64,000 nt of DNA from a bacterium. GTDB lineage: Bacteria; Desulfobacterota; JAPLJL01. How positions within the stretch are numbered: the first letter of the stretch is position 1; every line of letters begins with the position of its first letter. The position numbers were made by a program, and so were the translations under genes. The notes under the pieces are model-generated. The model was given only the letters and a program-made list of their open reading frames with translations, was not told where the DNA came from and searched no databases. Positions 16,826-24,952 of this stretch are shown piece by piece. The stretch spans positions 203,374-267,373 of the forward strand of contig JAQTNV010000001.1 in the NCBI GenBank assembly GCA_028713675.1. Direction: 5' to 3'.

Positions 16826-18895
16826 CTACTTTTCCTGTTCCTTGGTCTTCTTGTACGCCTCGATGATCTTGCCGGCGATCTGGCCGGGAACCTCCTCGTA
16901 ATGGGAATATTCATAAGTGAAAGTCCCCCGGCCCTGGGTAATCGAGCGGAGATCGGCCGCGTACCTGACCACCTCGGACATCGGCACCAACGCCTTGATC
17001 ACCTGGGAAGTGTTCTCCACTTCCATCCCGGCGATCCGGCCCCGCCGGCTGTTCAGATCGCCGATGACATCCCCCATGTATTCATCGGTAACGAAAACCT
17101 TCATTTTCAGGATCGGCTCCAGGAGCACCGGGTCGCCGTCGGCGAAAGCCTTTTTGAAGCCCATCGAGGCCGCGATCCGGAAGGCCATGTCCGAGGAATC
17201 CACCACGTGAAAGCCGCCGTCATAGAGGCTGGCCCGGATATCCACCACCGGATAGCCCGCGAGCGGTCCTACCTCGCAGGCCTCGACAATCCCTTTCTCG
17301 ACGGCGGGAATAAAATTCCGGGGAATGGCGCCCCCGGTGATCCGGTCCACGAATTCAAATCCCTTCTCCCGGCCGAGCGGCTCGAGCTCGATCCAGGTAT
17401 CCGCAAACTGGCCCCGGCCCCCGGACTGACGCTTGTATTTCCCCTGGGCGCTGATTTTTTTGCGGATGGTTTCCCGGTAGGGAATCAGGGGAGGCTGGAG
17501 ATCCACCGACACCTCATACTTCCGCTGCAGTTTCTCCACGGTCACGTCGATATGAGCCTGGCCCATTCCGGAAATAATCAGCTCCTTGGTTTGGGCTTCC
17601 CGGCGGAACTCCAGGGAGGGATCCTCCTCCACCAGTTTGGACATGGCGGGGGAGATCCGCTCTTCGTCCGCGCGGGTTTTCGGTTTCAATGAATAACTGA
17701 CCAATCTCTGGGTGGACTTGTAACTCTGGATCCGAATGGGGCTGGATTCGTCGGTCAGGGTGTCGCCGGTCTGGGCCTCTTTCATTTTGGACAGGACCAC
17801 GATCATCCCGGCCTCGCCGGTGCCCACCGAATGCAGCTCTTTCCCCAGCGGGCGGGAAACCACCCCGACTTTTTCCTTGAGCCCCCGGCCGGGATTGAAG
17901 ACCACGGCGTCCGACTGGAGATTGCCGGAAACAATTTTCACGAAGGAAAGCTTCCCGGTGAAATGCTCGACCTGGGTTTTGAAAACCAGTCCGGCGAAGG
18001 GCGCCTCGGGGGCGCGGGCTATTTCCTTACTGCTGGCCGGATCGATTCCCTTCCATTGCCGGCTTTCCCGCGGAGGAGCGAACAGCTTGAAGGTCATATC
18101 CATCAAATTGACGATGCCCATGTTCTTCGCGGCCGCCCCGAAAACCACCGGGGCGAGTTTGCGATTCCGGACCCCCGCCTCCAGGGCCTTTTCCAGCTCC
18201 GCCTCGCTGACTTCGCCCTTTTCCAGGTATTTTTCCAGGATCTGGTCGTCCTGCTCCACAATCGCTTCCAGGACGCCCGGCCGGATTTCCTTCACCTGTT
18301 TCTGCAGATCCGCCGGGATTTCTTCCTCGCTGACCTTCCCTTTCCCGTCGGGGGTAAAGATCTGGGCCTGGTTGCGGATAAGGTCAACCACACCGCGGAA
18401 CCCGGATTCCTTCCCGATCGGATACTGGATCAGGACCGGCTTGGCCCCCTTGAAGCTCTCCAGTTCGCCCATGATTTCATCCAGGTTAGCCTTTTCCCGA
18501 TCCATCCCGTTCACGAACAGGATGCGGGGAACCCCCAGCTCTTCCAGGATCTGCCAGGCCCGGACGGCCTCGAAACGCAGAGGCGGGACCGGATTCATGA
18601 CCAGGACCGCGCCGTCCGCCACCAGCGCCGCGTTGTAAGCGTCAAAAATAAAATCCACTTCCCCCGGAGTATCGATCAGGGTCAGTTCCCCTTTTTTCCA
18701 CTTGGTCCCGAAAACCGCCGAGCTCAGGGTTATGTTCCGTTTGGCTTCTTCCGGGTCGGTACCCAGGATCGCGGGCCCTCCCTCCACCGGCCGGAAACGA
18801 TTGATCGCCTTCCCGTTATACAGAGCCGCCTCGATCACCGTGGTTTTCCCGCTCCCGTCGGCCCCGACCATCGCCACATTTCGAATGTCATCCAT
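16826..18895 (-). CDS. Elongation factor G-like GTPase (EF-G2-type) with altered G motifs
   Basis: A 689-residue protein with all EF-G domains in order: GTPase (1-280), domain II (LVFKTQVEHFTGKLSFVKI), domain III (ERISPAMSKLVEEDPSLEF), domain IV (GGRGQFADTWIELEP) and domain V (EPILKMKVFVTDEYMGDVIGDLNSRRGRI). The P-loop is GADGSGKT (11-18). Two diagnostic residues differ from true EF-G. The G3 motif is DTPGE rather than DTPGH (Glu79 replaces the catalytic His), and G4 is NGMD rather than NKMD (129-132). Switch I reads RNITL instead of RGITI. This fits the EF-G-like paralogue family, not the essential fusA. Related proteins have been linked to recycling or have no clear translocation role. A real fusA is expected elsewhere. 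Confidence 0.9.
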   Translation of the reverse strand: MDDIRNVAMVGADGSGKTTVIEAALYNGKAINRFRPVEGGPAILGTDPEEAKRNITLSSAVFGTKWKKGELTLIDTPGEVDFIFDAYNAALVADGAVLVMNPVPPLRFEAVRAWQILEELGVPRILFVNGMDREKANLDEIMGELESFKGAKPVLIQYPIGKESGFRGVVDLIRNQAQIFTPDGKGKVSEEEIPADLQKQVKEIRPGVLEAIVEQDDQILEKYLEKGEVSEAELEKALEAGVRNRKLAPVVFGAAAKNMGIVNLMDMTFKLFAPPRESRQWKGIDPASSKEIARAPEAPFAGLVFKTQVEHFTGKLSFVKIVSGNLQSDAVVFNPGRGLKEKVGVVSRPLGKELHSVGTGEAGMIVVLSKMKEAQTGDTLTDESSPIRIQSYKSTQRLVSYSLKPKTRADEERISPAMSKLVEEDPSLEFRREAQTKELIISGMGQAHIDVTVEKLQRKYEVSVDLQPPLIPYRETIRKKISAQGKYKRQSGGRGQFADTWIELEPLGREKGFEFVDRITGGAIPRNFIPAVEKGIVEACEVGPLAGYPVVDIRASLYDGGFHVVDSSDMAFRIAASMGFKKAFADGDPVLLEPILKMKVFVTDEYMGDVIGDLNSRRGRIAGMEVENTSQVIKALVPMSEVVRYAADLRSITQGRGTFTYEYSHYEEVPGQIAGKIIEAYKKTKEQEK

Positions 18896-19012
18896 AAGCG
18901 CTTAACCCCCTTATCTTTCCAAACTGGTTATCCCGAATTCCATTGCCAAACGCGGAATAATAATCTCTTTTCTCGGGTTTCTTGGCAAGCCCGCGCGGGA
19001 ATATTTTTTTCC

Positions 19013-20869
19013 CTAGAACGGCCCGCCTCCGCGCCTCGATCTTCGGAGCCAGGGGAACCCGATCATCAGGAGGGGCAGGACTCCCATCCCTTCCAGGGAG
19101 TTGCAGCCGCAGCCCTGGCTTTTTCCCTTTTCTTCTTCCGGGAGGGTGTAGGTAACAATGAGTTCCCAGGTCTGGTTATATTTTCCCCAGCAATTCTCCG
19201 CCGTAACCGTCAAATGATTGCCGCCGATCTGGGTATCATTGGGGACCCAGGTTAACAGTCCGGACTCCGCGTTCAGGGTAACCCCGGTGGGATAATTAAC
19301 CAGGGAATACTCGACGGGCAGGGTCCCCTCGGTGCCCAGCTGGTACTGGTACAGTTCGTCTATCTCGGTTTCCTGGACCGGGATCGAGGTGATCACGGGC
19401 GGATAGATCGGATTAAGATCGGGATCCACGACCAGGGCGAATAGCATCCGCTCGGAATCGGAGGGATCCACCTTGATGTTATCCAGGGAGATGGCGCTTC
19501 CCCCGCCGCAATAGGTTTTGCTCCCGGGGGTAGTGCTCTCGGTAAAATACGCCCCCGCGCTCCAGTAATCCTGCGCATCGCAGAAATAACCGGTAGTAAT
19601 GGGACAGGGGTGGGCGGCGCTGTCGACATAGTAGGTCCCGGGGATTTCAAGGTTATAGGCGTCATCCGCCTGTTCGAGCGCCACCAGGAAATGACTGGAA
19701 CAGCAATCGGCGCTGCCCGGGGGGTAGCAGGATTCGTTATTGGGGGTTCCGGAGGATTCCCCGCCCCACTTGGCCTCATCCACGTGCCAGATCAGGACCC
19801 CGCGGGCCGGGAGCAGTTCGTCATTGCCTTCCCGGGTATTGAAGGTGACCAGGAAGTATTCGTTCCCGGCGGTACCGTTGGGATAGAGAACATATCCCTC
19901 TCCGGAGCTCTCCACCGGGGCCAGCTCCGCCGGGCAGAGATTGACATCCGCCGGTTTTTCCTTCAGCCAGCCGAGCTTATGCCGCGGCCAGGCGGAGAGG
20001 TAAACCGGGGGATTCAGGTAAAGGCCGTAAGACATCAAATCATAAAAACCCAGTCCCCGGGATTGAGTGGTGTTGGGATCGTAAAGGTCGGGAATCCCCC
20101 AGTTATGGGTGTATTCATGGGCGTAAATCCCGATCCCGCTGAACCCCTTGAGGCCCTGGTCTTTTTCCGGCCCCAGAGCGTATTTAACCCCGACCCCGTC
20201 AAGCGAAAAATTGGGCAGATCGACACTGTGAGACCAGATATCCAATGTGTTCTCGCCGGTCTGCTCGGCCCCGAAGCCGGGATGAATGATGATAATCGAC
20301 TCGGCAACCCCGTCGCCGTTGTTGTCAAAATTGGACAGGTTTATGCCATGGTTATGCGCGCAGTTGACCGCTTCCTTCGCGAAGTCCGGTCCGCGCCGGG
20401 CCATGGTATCGCCTCCGGTCCCGTAATAGTTGTGCGTCTGAGTCGCCGTCTCCGGATAGCAGGAAAAGAGTTCGCTGTGGCCGTTCGCTTCCCCGGGACG
20501 ATTGAATCGGAAAACTCCGGCAGCCATGTCCTCGTAATAGAGGACAAAGGATCTTCCGTCATACGCCCCGCTGTCTCCGTTTCCGAAAAAAAGATCCTGG
20601 AAATATGCCTGGGCCCCGCTGGAAAAGGCGGCATCCGAAAAATTCATCATGATTACCAGGAGATTGTAGCTGCCCTGGGGTTGGATCACCGCTTCGGGGA
20701 AGAAACCCTTTAAACCGATCGCGGCGGCGTGGGATTTCAGATAATTCAGTTCAAAACCGATTCCCGCCTCCGGAAAGCGGGGATCGGGAGGCGGCAGGGC
20801 CAGGGCCGGCCCGGTAAAAACCAGGATTAAAAATAACAGCGAAAATTTTTCAATTATTTTTCGCATCAT
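19013..20869 (-). CDS. Secreted M6-family metalloprotease with C-terminal anchoring signal
   Basis: A 618-residue exported protein. A signal peptide (MMRKIIEKFSLLFLILVF..) ends near ALA. The catalytic domain carries the zinc motif HEYTHNWGIPDLYD (HExxH at about 251-255, with the D of PDLYD nearby), typical of M6 / immune-inhibitor-A-type proteases. An Ig-like putative domain lies at about 500-585 (ITSIPVQETEIDELYQYQL ... TVTAEN). The C-terminus is GCGC, then a short hydrophobic helix (VLPLLMIGFPW) and LRRSRR, the pattern of MYXO-CTERM/SYNERG-CTERM sorting tails. The product is therefore likely exported, then held at the cell surface or processed. It stands alone, with 68 bp to the gene upstream. 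Confidence 0.88.
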   Translation of the reverse strand: MMRKIIEKFSLLFLILVFTGPALALPPPDPRFPEAGIGFELNYLKSHAAAIGLKGFFPEAVIQPQGSYNLLVIMMNFSDAAFSSGAQAYFQDLFFGNGDSGAYDGRSFVLYYEDMAAGVFRFNRPGEANGHSELFSCYPETATQTHNYYGTGGDTMARRGPDFAKEAVNCAHNHGINLSNFDNNGDGVAESIIIIHPGFGAEQTGENTLDIWSHSVDLPNFSLDGVGVKYALGPEKDQGLKGFSGIGIYAHEYTHNWGIPDLYDPNTTQSRGLGFYDLMSYGLYLNPPVYLSAWPRHKLGWLKEKPADVNLCPAELAPVESSGEGYVLYPNGTAGNEYFLVTFNTREGNDELLPARGVLIWHVDEAKWGGESSGTPNNESCYPPGSADCCSSHFLVALEQADDAYNLEIPGTYYVDSAAHPCPITTGYFCDAQDYWSAGAYFTESTTPGSKTYCGGGSAISLDNIKVDPSDSERMLFALVVDPDLNPIYPPVITSIPVQETEIDELYQYQLGTEGTLPVEYSLVNYPTGVTLNAESGLLTWVPNDTQIGGNHLTVTAENCWGKYNQTWELIVTYTLPEEEKGKSQGCGCNSLEGMGVLPLLMIGFPWLRRSRRGGGPF

Positions 20870-20937
20870 TATTAATATCCGGCACCGCCGTTCTCACTAA
20901 AAGTTTGACGGGCTTCCGGTCCCGGATCAATAAAAGC

Positions 20938-21621
20938 CTAACTTATTGAGGATACCCGGTCTCTGATTAGGGGGCAACCCTCGCATCGGGGATTCTTGCG
21001 GCAATGCGTTTTCCCTAAATGGACCAGGAGGGCGTGGAACTCATTGAACAGACGCTCATCCGGTTCCAGGCCGGCCATTACCATCCCCTGGATTTCCGCG
21101 TACTTCGCGCCTTCCGCGATCAAACCTTGGCAGCGGAAAATCCGTCCGGTGTAGGCGTCGACCACAAAGACGGGATAATGACCGGCGTATAAAACAATTG
21201 AGTCCGCGGTTTCCGGACCGATCCCCCGCACCCCCAAAAGCCCGGCCCGGAGTTTTTCCTGTCCGGAGGCCAGCATATCCTCCAGATTCCCCCGGTAACC
21301 CTCCCGCAAAAACCGGAGGAATTCCTTCAGGGTTCTCGATTTCTGCCGGAAATACCCGGCCGGCCTGATATGTCCGCCCAGTTCCACCGCCGCCAACCCT
21401 GCCATTTTTTTCGGAGTCAGCAGCCCCGCCCGCTGAAGATTATCCAGAGCCCGGGTGACATTGGCCCAGCTGGTATTCTGGGTCAGGATCGCCCCCACGA
21501 TCATTTCGAAGTCCCCTTTGGCCGGCCACCATCCCTGGGGGCCATAGGCTTTTTCCAAGCGGCGATAGATTTTCAGCAATCTCTGCCGGGGCCGTGGGCT
21601 CCGGTCATTTTTTTTCTTCAT
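20938..21621 (-). CDS. Endonuclease III-related HhH-GPD DNA glycosylase
   Basis: A 227-residue protein of the COG2231/Nth superfamily. It has ILTQNTSWANVTRAL (HhH-GPD start), the helix-hairpin-helix LLGVRGIGPETADSIVLYAG, and the catalytic-Asp strand VVDAYTGRIF. Two differences from bona fide Nth stand out. The hairpin has no lysine at the bifunctional lyase position (GPETAD in place of GRKTAN). The C-terminal cluster reads C-x5-C-x2-C (CRKNPRCEGC) and lacks the fourth cysteine before the stop, so a normal [4Fe-4S] loop is doubtful. It is therefore probably a monofunctional base glycosylase, like MagIII or Mig proteins. Substrate unknown. Confidence 0.88.
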   Translation of the reverse strand: MKKKNDRSPRPRQRLLKIYRRLEKAYGPQGWWPAKGDFEMIVGAILTQNTSWANVTRALDNLQRAGLLTPKKMAGLAAVELGGHIRPAGYFRQKSRTLKEFLRFLREGYRGNLEDMLASGQEKLRAGLLGVRGIGPETADSIVLYAGHYPVFVVDAYTGRIFRCQGLIAEGAKYAEIQGMVMAGLEPDERLFNEFHALLVHLGKTHCRKNPRCEGCPLIRDRVSSIS

Positions 21622-21699
21622 TAATTAAATCTGAATTTCAGGTGGGCACGAGCGAAGCAAATTTTATCTGCAAATAATCTGTCCTGGTTTTTAAAATTC

Positions 21700-21790
21700 T
21701 TCAGGTAGCCGCAGGCTTCAGCCTGCGTTCTGAAACAAGAAATATCTAATTGAACTGTTTACTCGCAACCTAAAGGTTGCGGCTACAATT
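21700..21790. repeat. Palindromic dispersed repeats
   Basis: Two hairpins, ccgcaggct/agcctgcg (about 21707-21730) and cgcaacct/aggttgcg (about 21766-21783), each followed or preceded by gtagc or gctac. The same style of repeat occurs at 48850-48872. No gene lies in 21622-21833. Confidence 0.6.
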
Positions 21791-21833
21791 ATTTTTAAAA
21801 TTTGGGATCTTGGACTTTGGAATTGTTTATTTC

Positions 21834-22040
21834 TTATCCGGCTTTTCCCTCGACCCGAAACTCCAGGGTAACCGGATCAAACACCAGAAAATAACTGCGC
21901 TGGTTATCGATACTTTTGAATTCCATCTTCCGGTCGAAGTTGGTCTTGGCGCTGGTAATTAGAAACTTCAGGTATTCAACCTTCTTTTCTTTGATTTCCC
22001 GGAGATCCTCGAGTCCCCGGGGGTCTCCGGTAAGTTTCAA
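21834..22040 (-). CDS. Small hypothetical protein (68 aa)
   Basis: An ATG at 22040, 8 bp after the stop of the SPOR-protein gene, opens a 68-residue frame. The protein is charged, with a basic helix (DLREIKEKKVEYLKFLITSAKTNFDRK) followed by strands (SYFLVFDPVTLEFRVEG). Tight spacing behind the SPOR gene suggests the same transcript. No family is recognised and no distinctive motif is present. It could be a genuine small protein or a chance frame; the balanced composition and location favour the former. Confidence 0.55.
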   Translation of the reverse strand: MKLTGDPRGLEDLREIKEKKVEYLKFLITSAKTNFDRKMEFKSIDNQRSYFLVFDPVTLEFRVEGKAG

Positions 22041-22048
22041 GCCCTTCC

Positions 22049-22897
22049 CTAATCAACCTGCGCCACAAATCCCCGGAGATGGATCTGATTTTCCAGCTCC
22101 TTCTGGTAGCGGGCGGCGATTTCCTTGGTGGCGAACTTCCCCACCCTGACCCGGTGCCAGGTCCCTTTCCCGGTAATTTCCGCCGTGGCCAGGTAAGCCG
22201 GGTATTTCCTTTCCCGGAGCCAGCGGACCAGGTTCTGGGCCTGGTCCCGTTCCAGGAAAGAGGAAATCTGGATGGTATATTTGCCTTCTTCCGCATCGGC
22301 GGATGTGGCTTTTTTCATGGCCACCTTGGCGGGTGCCGCCTTGGCAGTGGCCTTCTTGGCTTTCTTCTGGGCCTTGGGCGCCGGGGCCGCGGGTTCCGTT
22401 TCCTCCGGGGCCGCGGGAGCCACTTGCTGAGGCTCGCTTTCGGGCTGACTTCCGGGCTGGACTCCGGGCTGAACCCCGGGCTGGCCTTCGGGTTGGGCCT
22501 GGATTCCCACCCCCTTGCCCTTCACCAGGGAATCATAATAGGTATACTGCACGTTATCCTTACCGGCCGCGGTTTTTCCCGGCGCGTTCGCCGCGTTTTT
22601 TTCCGCGGACGGGTTCGGAGGCAGGGCCGCCTCGCTTTCACCGGCGGGATAAGCCCCGGGGCTTCCGGCTCCCGGGCCGCCGGCGAGATCCTCGCCTTCC
22701 GCTTTTTCCCCGGAAGGGGCTGCCAGGTCGGCGGCCGCCACCGGATGGGTCTGGGATCTCTCGATCCTCCGGCCCACAAAAACCCCCAGGATAAAGACCA
22801 GGATCGCGAACAGGAGCAGGCCGGCGATAATCAGGTACAGCTCCCTCGCCTCCAAACTGACTTCATACTGATTGCCCATCTTTTTCGCTCCATCCAT
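22049..22897 (-). CDS. Single-pass membrane SPOR-domain protein (DedD/FtsN-like)
   Basis: A 282-residue bitopic protein: short cytoplasmic start, one membrane helix (YLIIAGLLLFAILVFILGVFV, about 21-41), a long disordered Pro/Ala/Gln/Glu-rich linker (about 50-200, with PGVQPGVQPGSQP short repeats and an AKKATAK basic patch), and a C-terminal SPOR domain (about 207-282, YTIQISSFLERDQAQNLVRWL to FVAQVD). SPOR domains bind denuded peptidoglycan at the division septum, so a role in cell division is likely. AAAGGAGG lies 7 nt before the ATG. It sits 90 bp downstream of argS and may share its transcript. Confidence 0.92.
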   Translation of the reverse strand: MDGAKKMGNQYEVSLEARELYLIIAGLLLFAILVFILGVFVGRRIERSQTHPVAAADLAAPSGEKAEGEDLAGGPGAGSPGAYPAGESEAALPPNPSAEKNAANAPGKTAAGKDNVQYTYYDSLVKGKGVGIQAQPEGQPGVQPGVQPGSQPESEPQQVAPAAPEETEPAAPAPKAQKKAKKATAKAAPAKVAMKKATSADAEEGKYTIQISSFLERDQAQNLVRWLRERKYPAYLATAEITGKGTWHRVRVGKFATKEIAARYQKELENQIHLRGFVAQVD

Positions 22898-22987
22898 ATT
22901 TTGCCTCCTTTTACCCGCATTGGCATGATACCATAGATTTTCGTCCCGGTATCAGCTTTTTTCGCGGGTAGCCCTTCCCGTCCGGTT

Positions 22988-24844
22988 TTACATCTTTTCC
23001 GGAACCTGAATCCCTAATATTTCCAGACCTTTCCTGATGACCACCTGGACAGAATCGCAAAGCGCCAGGCGGGCCTGGCTCAGTTTCAATTCCTCGGGTT
23101 CGAAATTCCCTTCTTCCCTATCATTTTGATTTTCACCTTTGAGCTTTGAGCTTTGACCTTCCCCCGAACTTTGACCTTCCCTTGCCCCTTGCTCTTCGCT
23201 GCTCCTTTTGGGGGGCAAAACCCGGTAGTCATGATAATAACGGTGAAAATTCCCGGCCAGCTCCAGAAGATAAGCGGTCAGGTGGTGAGGCTCAAGCGCC
23301 TGCGCGCTCTCCCGGATCAGGTTGGGAAACCAGACCAGCTGCCGGAGCAGCGTCAGTTCCTCCGGAAGGGTGAGCAGGTCCGGGTCCCATTCCGGAACGG
23401 GGAGGGTAATTCCCATCCGGCGGGCTTCCTCGCGAATGCTGGAAACCCGCGCGTAGGCATACTGCACGTAAAAAACCGGGTTCTCCGGGGCCTGTTTTTT
23501 CGCGAGCTCGAGGTCGAAATCCAGGTGGCTGTCCGCCTTCCGGAAAAGAAAGAAAAACCGGGCGGCGTCGCGGCCGACCTCGGCGACGAGATCGGCGAGC
23601 GTGATGAATTCACCCGAGCGGGTGGACATGGAAACCTGCTTTCCCGCCCGGAGCAGATTGACGAACTGGATCAGGATCACCCGCAATTTTTCCTCCGGGT
23701 AGCCCAGGGCCTGGATCGCCGCCCGGACCCGGGGAATGTACCCGTGGTGATCCGAGCCCCAGATATTGACGATCTGGTCAAAACCCCGCGCGTATTTTTC
23801 CCGGTGGTAGGCAATATCGGAGGCGAAGTAGGTTTTTTCGCCTGTGCTCCGGATCAGGACCCGGTCTTTCTCTTCCCCGAAGGTATCCTTGGATTTGAAC
23901 CAGGTGGCCCCTTCATGCCTTTCCAGGTATCCCCGGTTTTCGAGATCGGCCAGGGCCTGGTCCACCTTCCCGGACTTGTACATTTCCTGCTCGCTGGCCC
24001 AGAGGTCGAAAGTAACCCCGAATTTCTCCAGGTCGGCCTTGATCCCCTCCAGGACCCGGTTGCCGGCATAAATCCCGACGGCGCGAATCCATTCCTCCCG
24101 GGCCTTTTCAGAGGAAGGCCAGAAGTCGGCCGGCTGTTGGGCCAGCCCTTTCGCCAGATCAAGGATGTAACCGCCTTGATAGCCATCGGCGGGAAACTCG
24201 ACCGCGGGCATCCCGGTGATTACCTTGTCCAATCCCGAGCCGGGATAAACCTTCTCCTGGAAACGCGCCAGCACCGATTGCCCCAGCAGGTTGATCTGCC
24301 TCCCGATATTGTTGACGTAGTATTCCTTCCAAACCTGGAAACCGCTGACTTTCATCAGGTTGGCCAGGCTGTCCCCGACCGCCGCGCCCCGGCCGTGGCC
24401 GACATGCAGGGGGCCGGTGGGGTTGGCGCTGACAAACTCAATGATGACCCGCCGCCCCTGGCCCAGCCGGGAATCGCCGTAAGCCTGGCGCTCGGCCTGG
24501 ATCCGCTCGAGGACCGAACCCCAGACCCGTTTCTTCAGCAGGAAATTCAGGAACCCGCCGCCGGCCGCTTCGACCCGGTCCAGCTCGCCTTCCGGTTCCA
24601 GCGAGATCCGGGAGGCGATCAGCTCCGCCAGCTTCCGGGGAGGCATCCGGAGCTTTCCGGCCAGGCGGAAAGCCACGTTGCAGGCCAGATCCCCGAATTC
24701 CGATCTTCGGGGAAGCTCGATGGTCACTTCATATTCCGGGAGCTCGGCCGGAAACACCGCTTCCGCCTGTCCCCGGGCCAGGGCGTCCCGAATCAACCCA
24801 GTGATTTTTTCCTTGAGGGCTTCGAAGTCGAACTGCGATCCCAT
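22988..24844 (-). CDS. argS: Arginyl-tRNA synthetase with a repeat-derived insert
   Basis: A class I synthetase of 618 residues. The HIGH motif is HVGH in NPTGPLHVGHGRGAAVGD, the N-terminal domain is the additive domain of bacterial ArgRS, and the DALR anticodon domain closes the protein. The usual C-terminal run RVL ... ARLAL ... LGIQVPEKM is present. Between RVL and ARLAL, where relatives have about 10 residues, this protein has 47 (about 544-590). The middle of that insert (SSGEGQSSKLKGENQ) is read from a 7-bp-period repeat at 23121-23206. The insert lies at a loop between helices of the anticodon domain, so the enzyme probably tolerates it. An essential gene thus carries an in-frame intergenic-type repeat. 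Confidence 0.96.
   Translation of the reverse strand: MGSQFDFEALKEKITGLIRDALARGQAEAVFPAELPEYEVTIELPRRSEFGDLACNVAFRLAGKLRMPPRKLAELIASRISLEPEGELDRVEAAGGGFLNFLLKKRVWGSVLERIQAERQAYGDSRLGQGRRVIIEFVSANPTGPLHVGHGRGAAVGDSLANLMKVSGFQVWKEYYVNNIGRQINLLGQSVLARFQEKVYPGSGLDKVITGMPAVEFPADGYQGGYILDLAKGLAQQPADFWPSSEKAREEWIRAVGIYAGNRVLEGIKADLEKFGVTFDLWASEQEMYKSGKVDQALADLENRGYLERHEGATWFKSKDTFGEEKDRVLIRSTGEKTYFASDIAYHREKYARGFDQIVNIWGSDHHGYIPRVRAAIQALGYPEEKLRVILIQFVNLLRAGKQVSMSTRSGEFITLADLVAEVGRDAARFFFLFRKADSHLDFDLELAKKQAPENPVFYVQYAYARVSSIREEARRMGITLPVPEWDPDLLTLPEELTLLRQLVWFPNLIRESAQALEPHHLTAYLLELAGNFHRYYHDYRVLPPKRSSEEQGAREGQSSGEGQSSKLKGENQNDREEGNFEPEELKLSQARLALCDSVQVVIRKGLEILGIQVPEKM
23121..23206. repeat. Heptad phrase inside argS
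   Basis: On the plus strand ttttcac-ctttgag-ctttgag-ctttgac-ctt continues into gaactttgaccttcccttgcc. The same acctttg/agctttg phrase is seen in intergenic gaps (11546-11574 and 44940-44965). Here it is inside the coding frame of argS. Confidence 0.75.
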
Positions 24845-24952
24845 GGTTTTGATTCTAACAACGGTGATTTCCGTGTCAATTTAGCCGGCCGCCCCCTCTT
24901 CCTTTCCCTCGAACCCTTGAACCTCTGAAGGAAAAATGGTTAATTTCTACAA

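Noticed and set aside
23153-24928. 591-codon plus-strand frame
   Set aside because: Antisense to argS throughout, with no recognisable domains.
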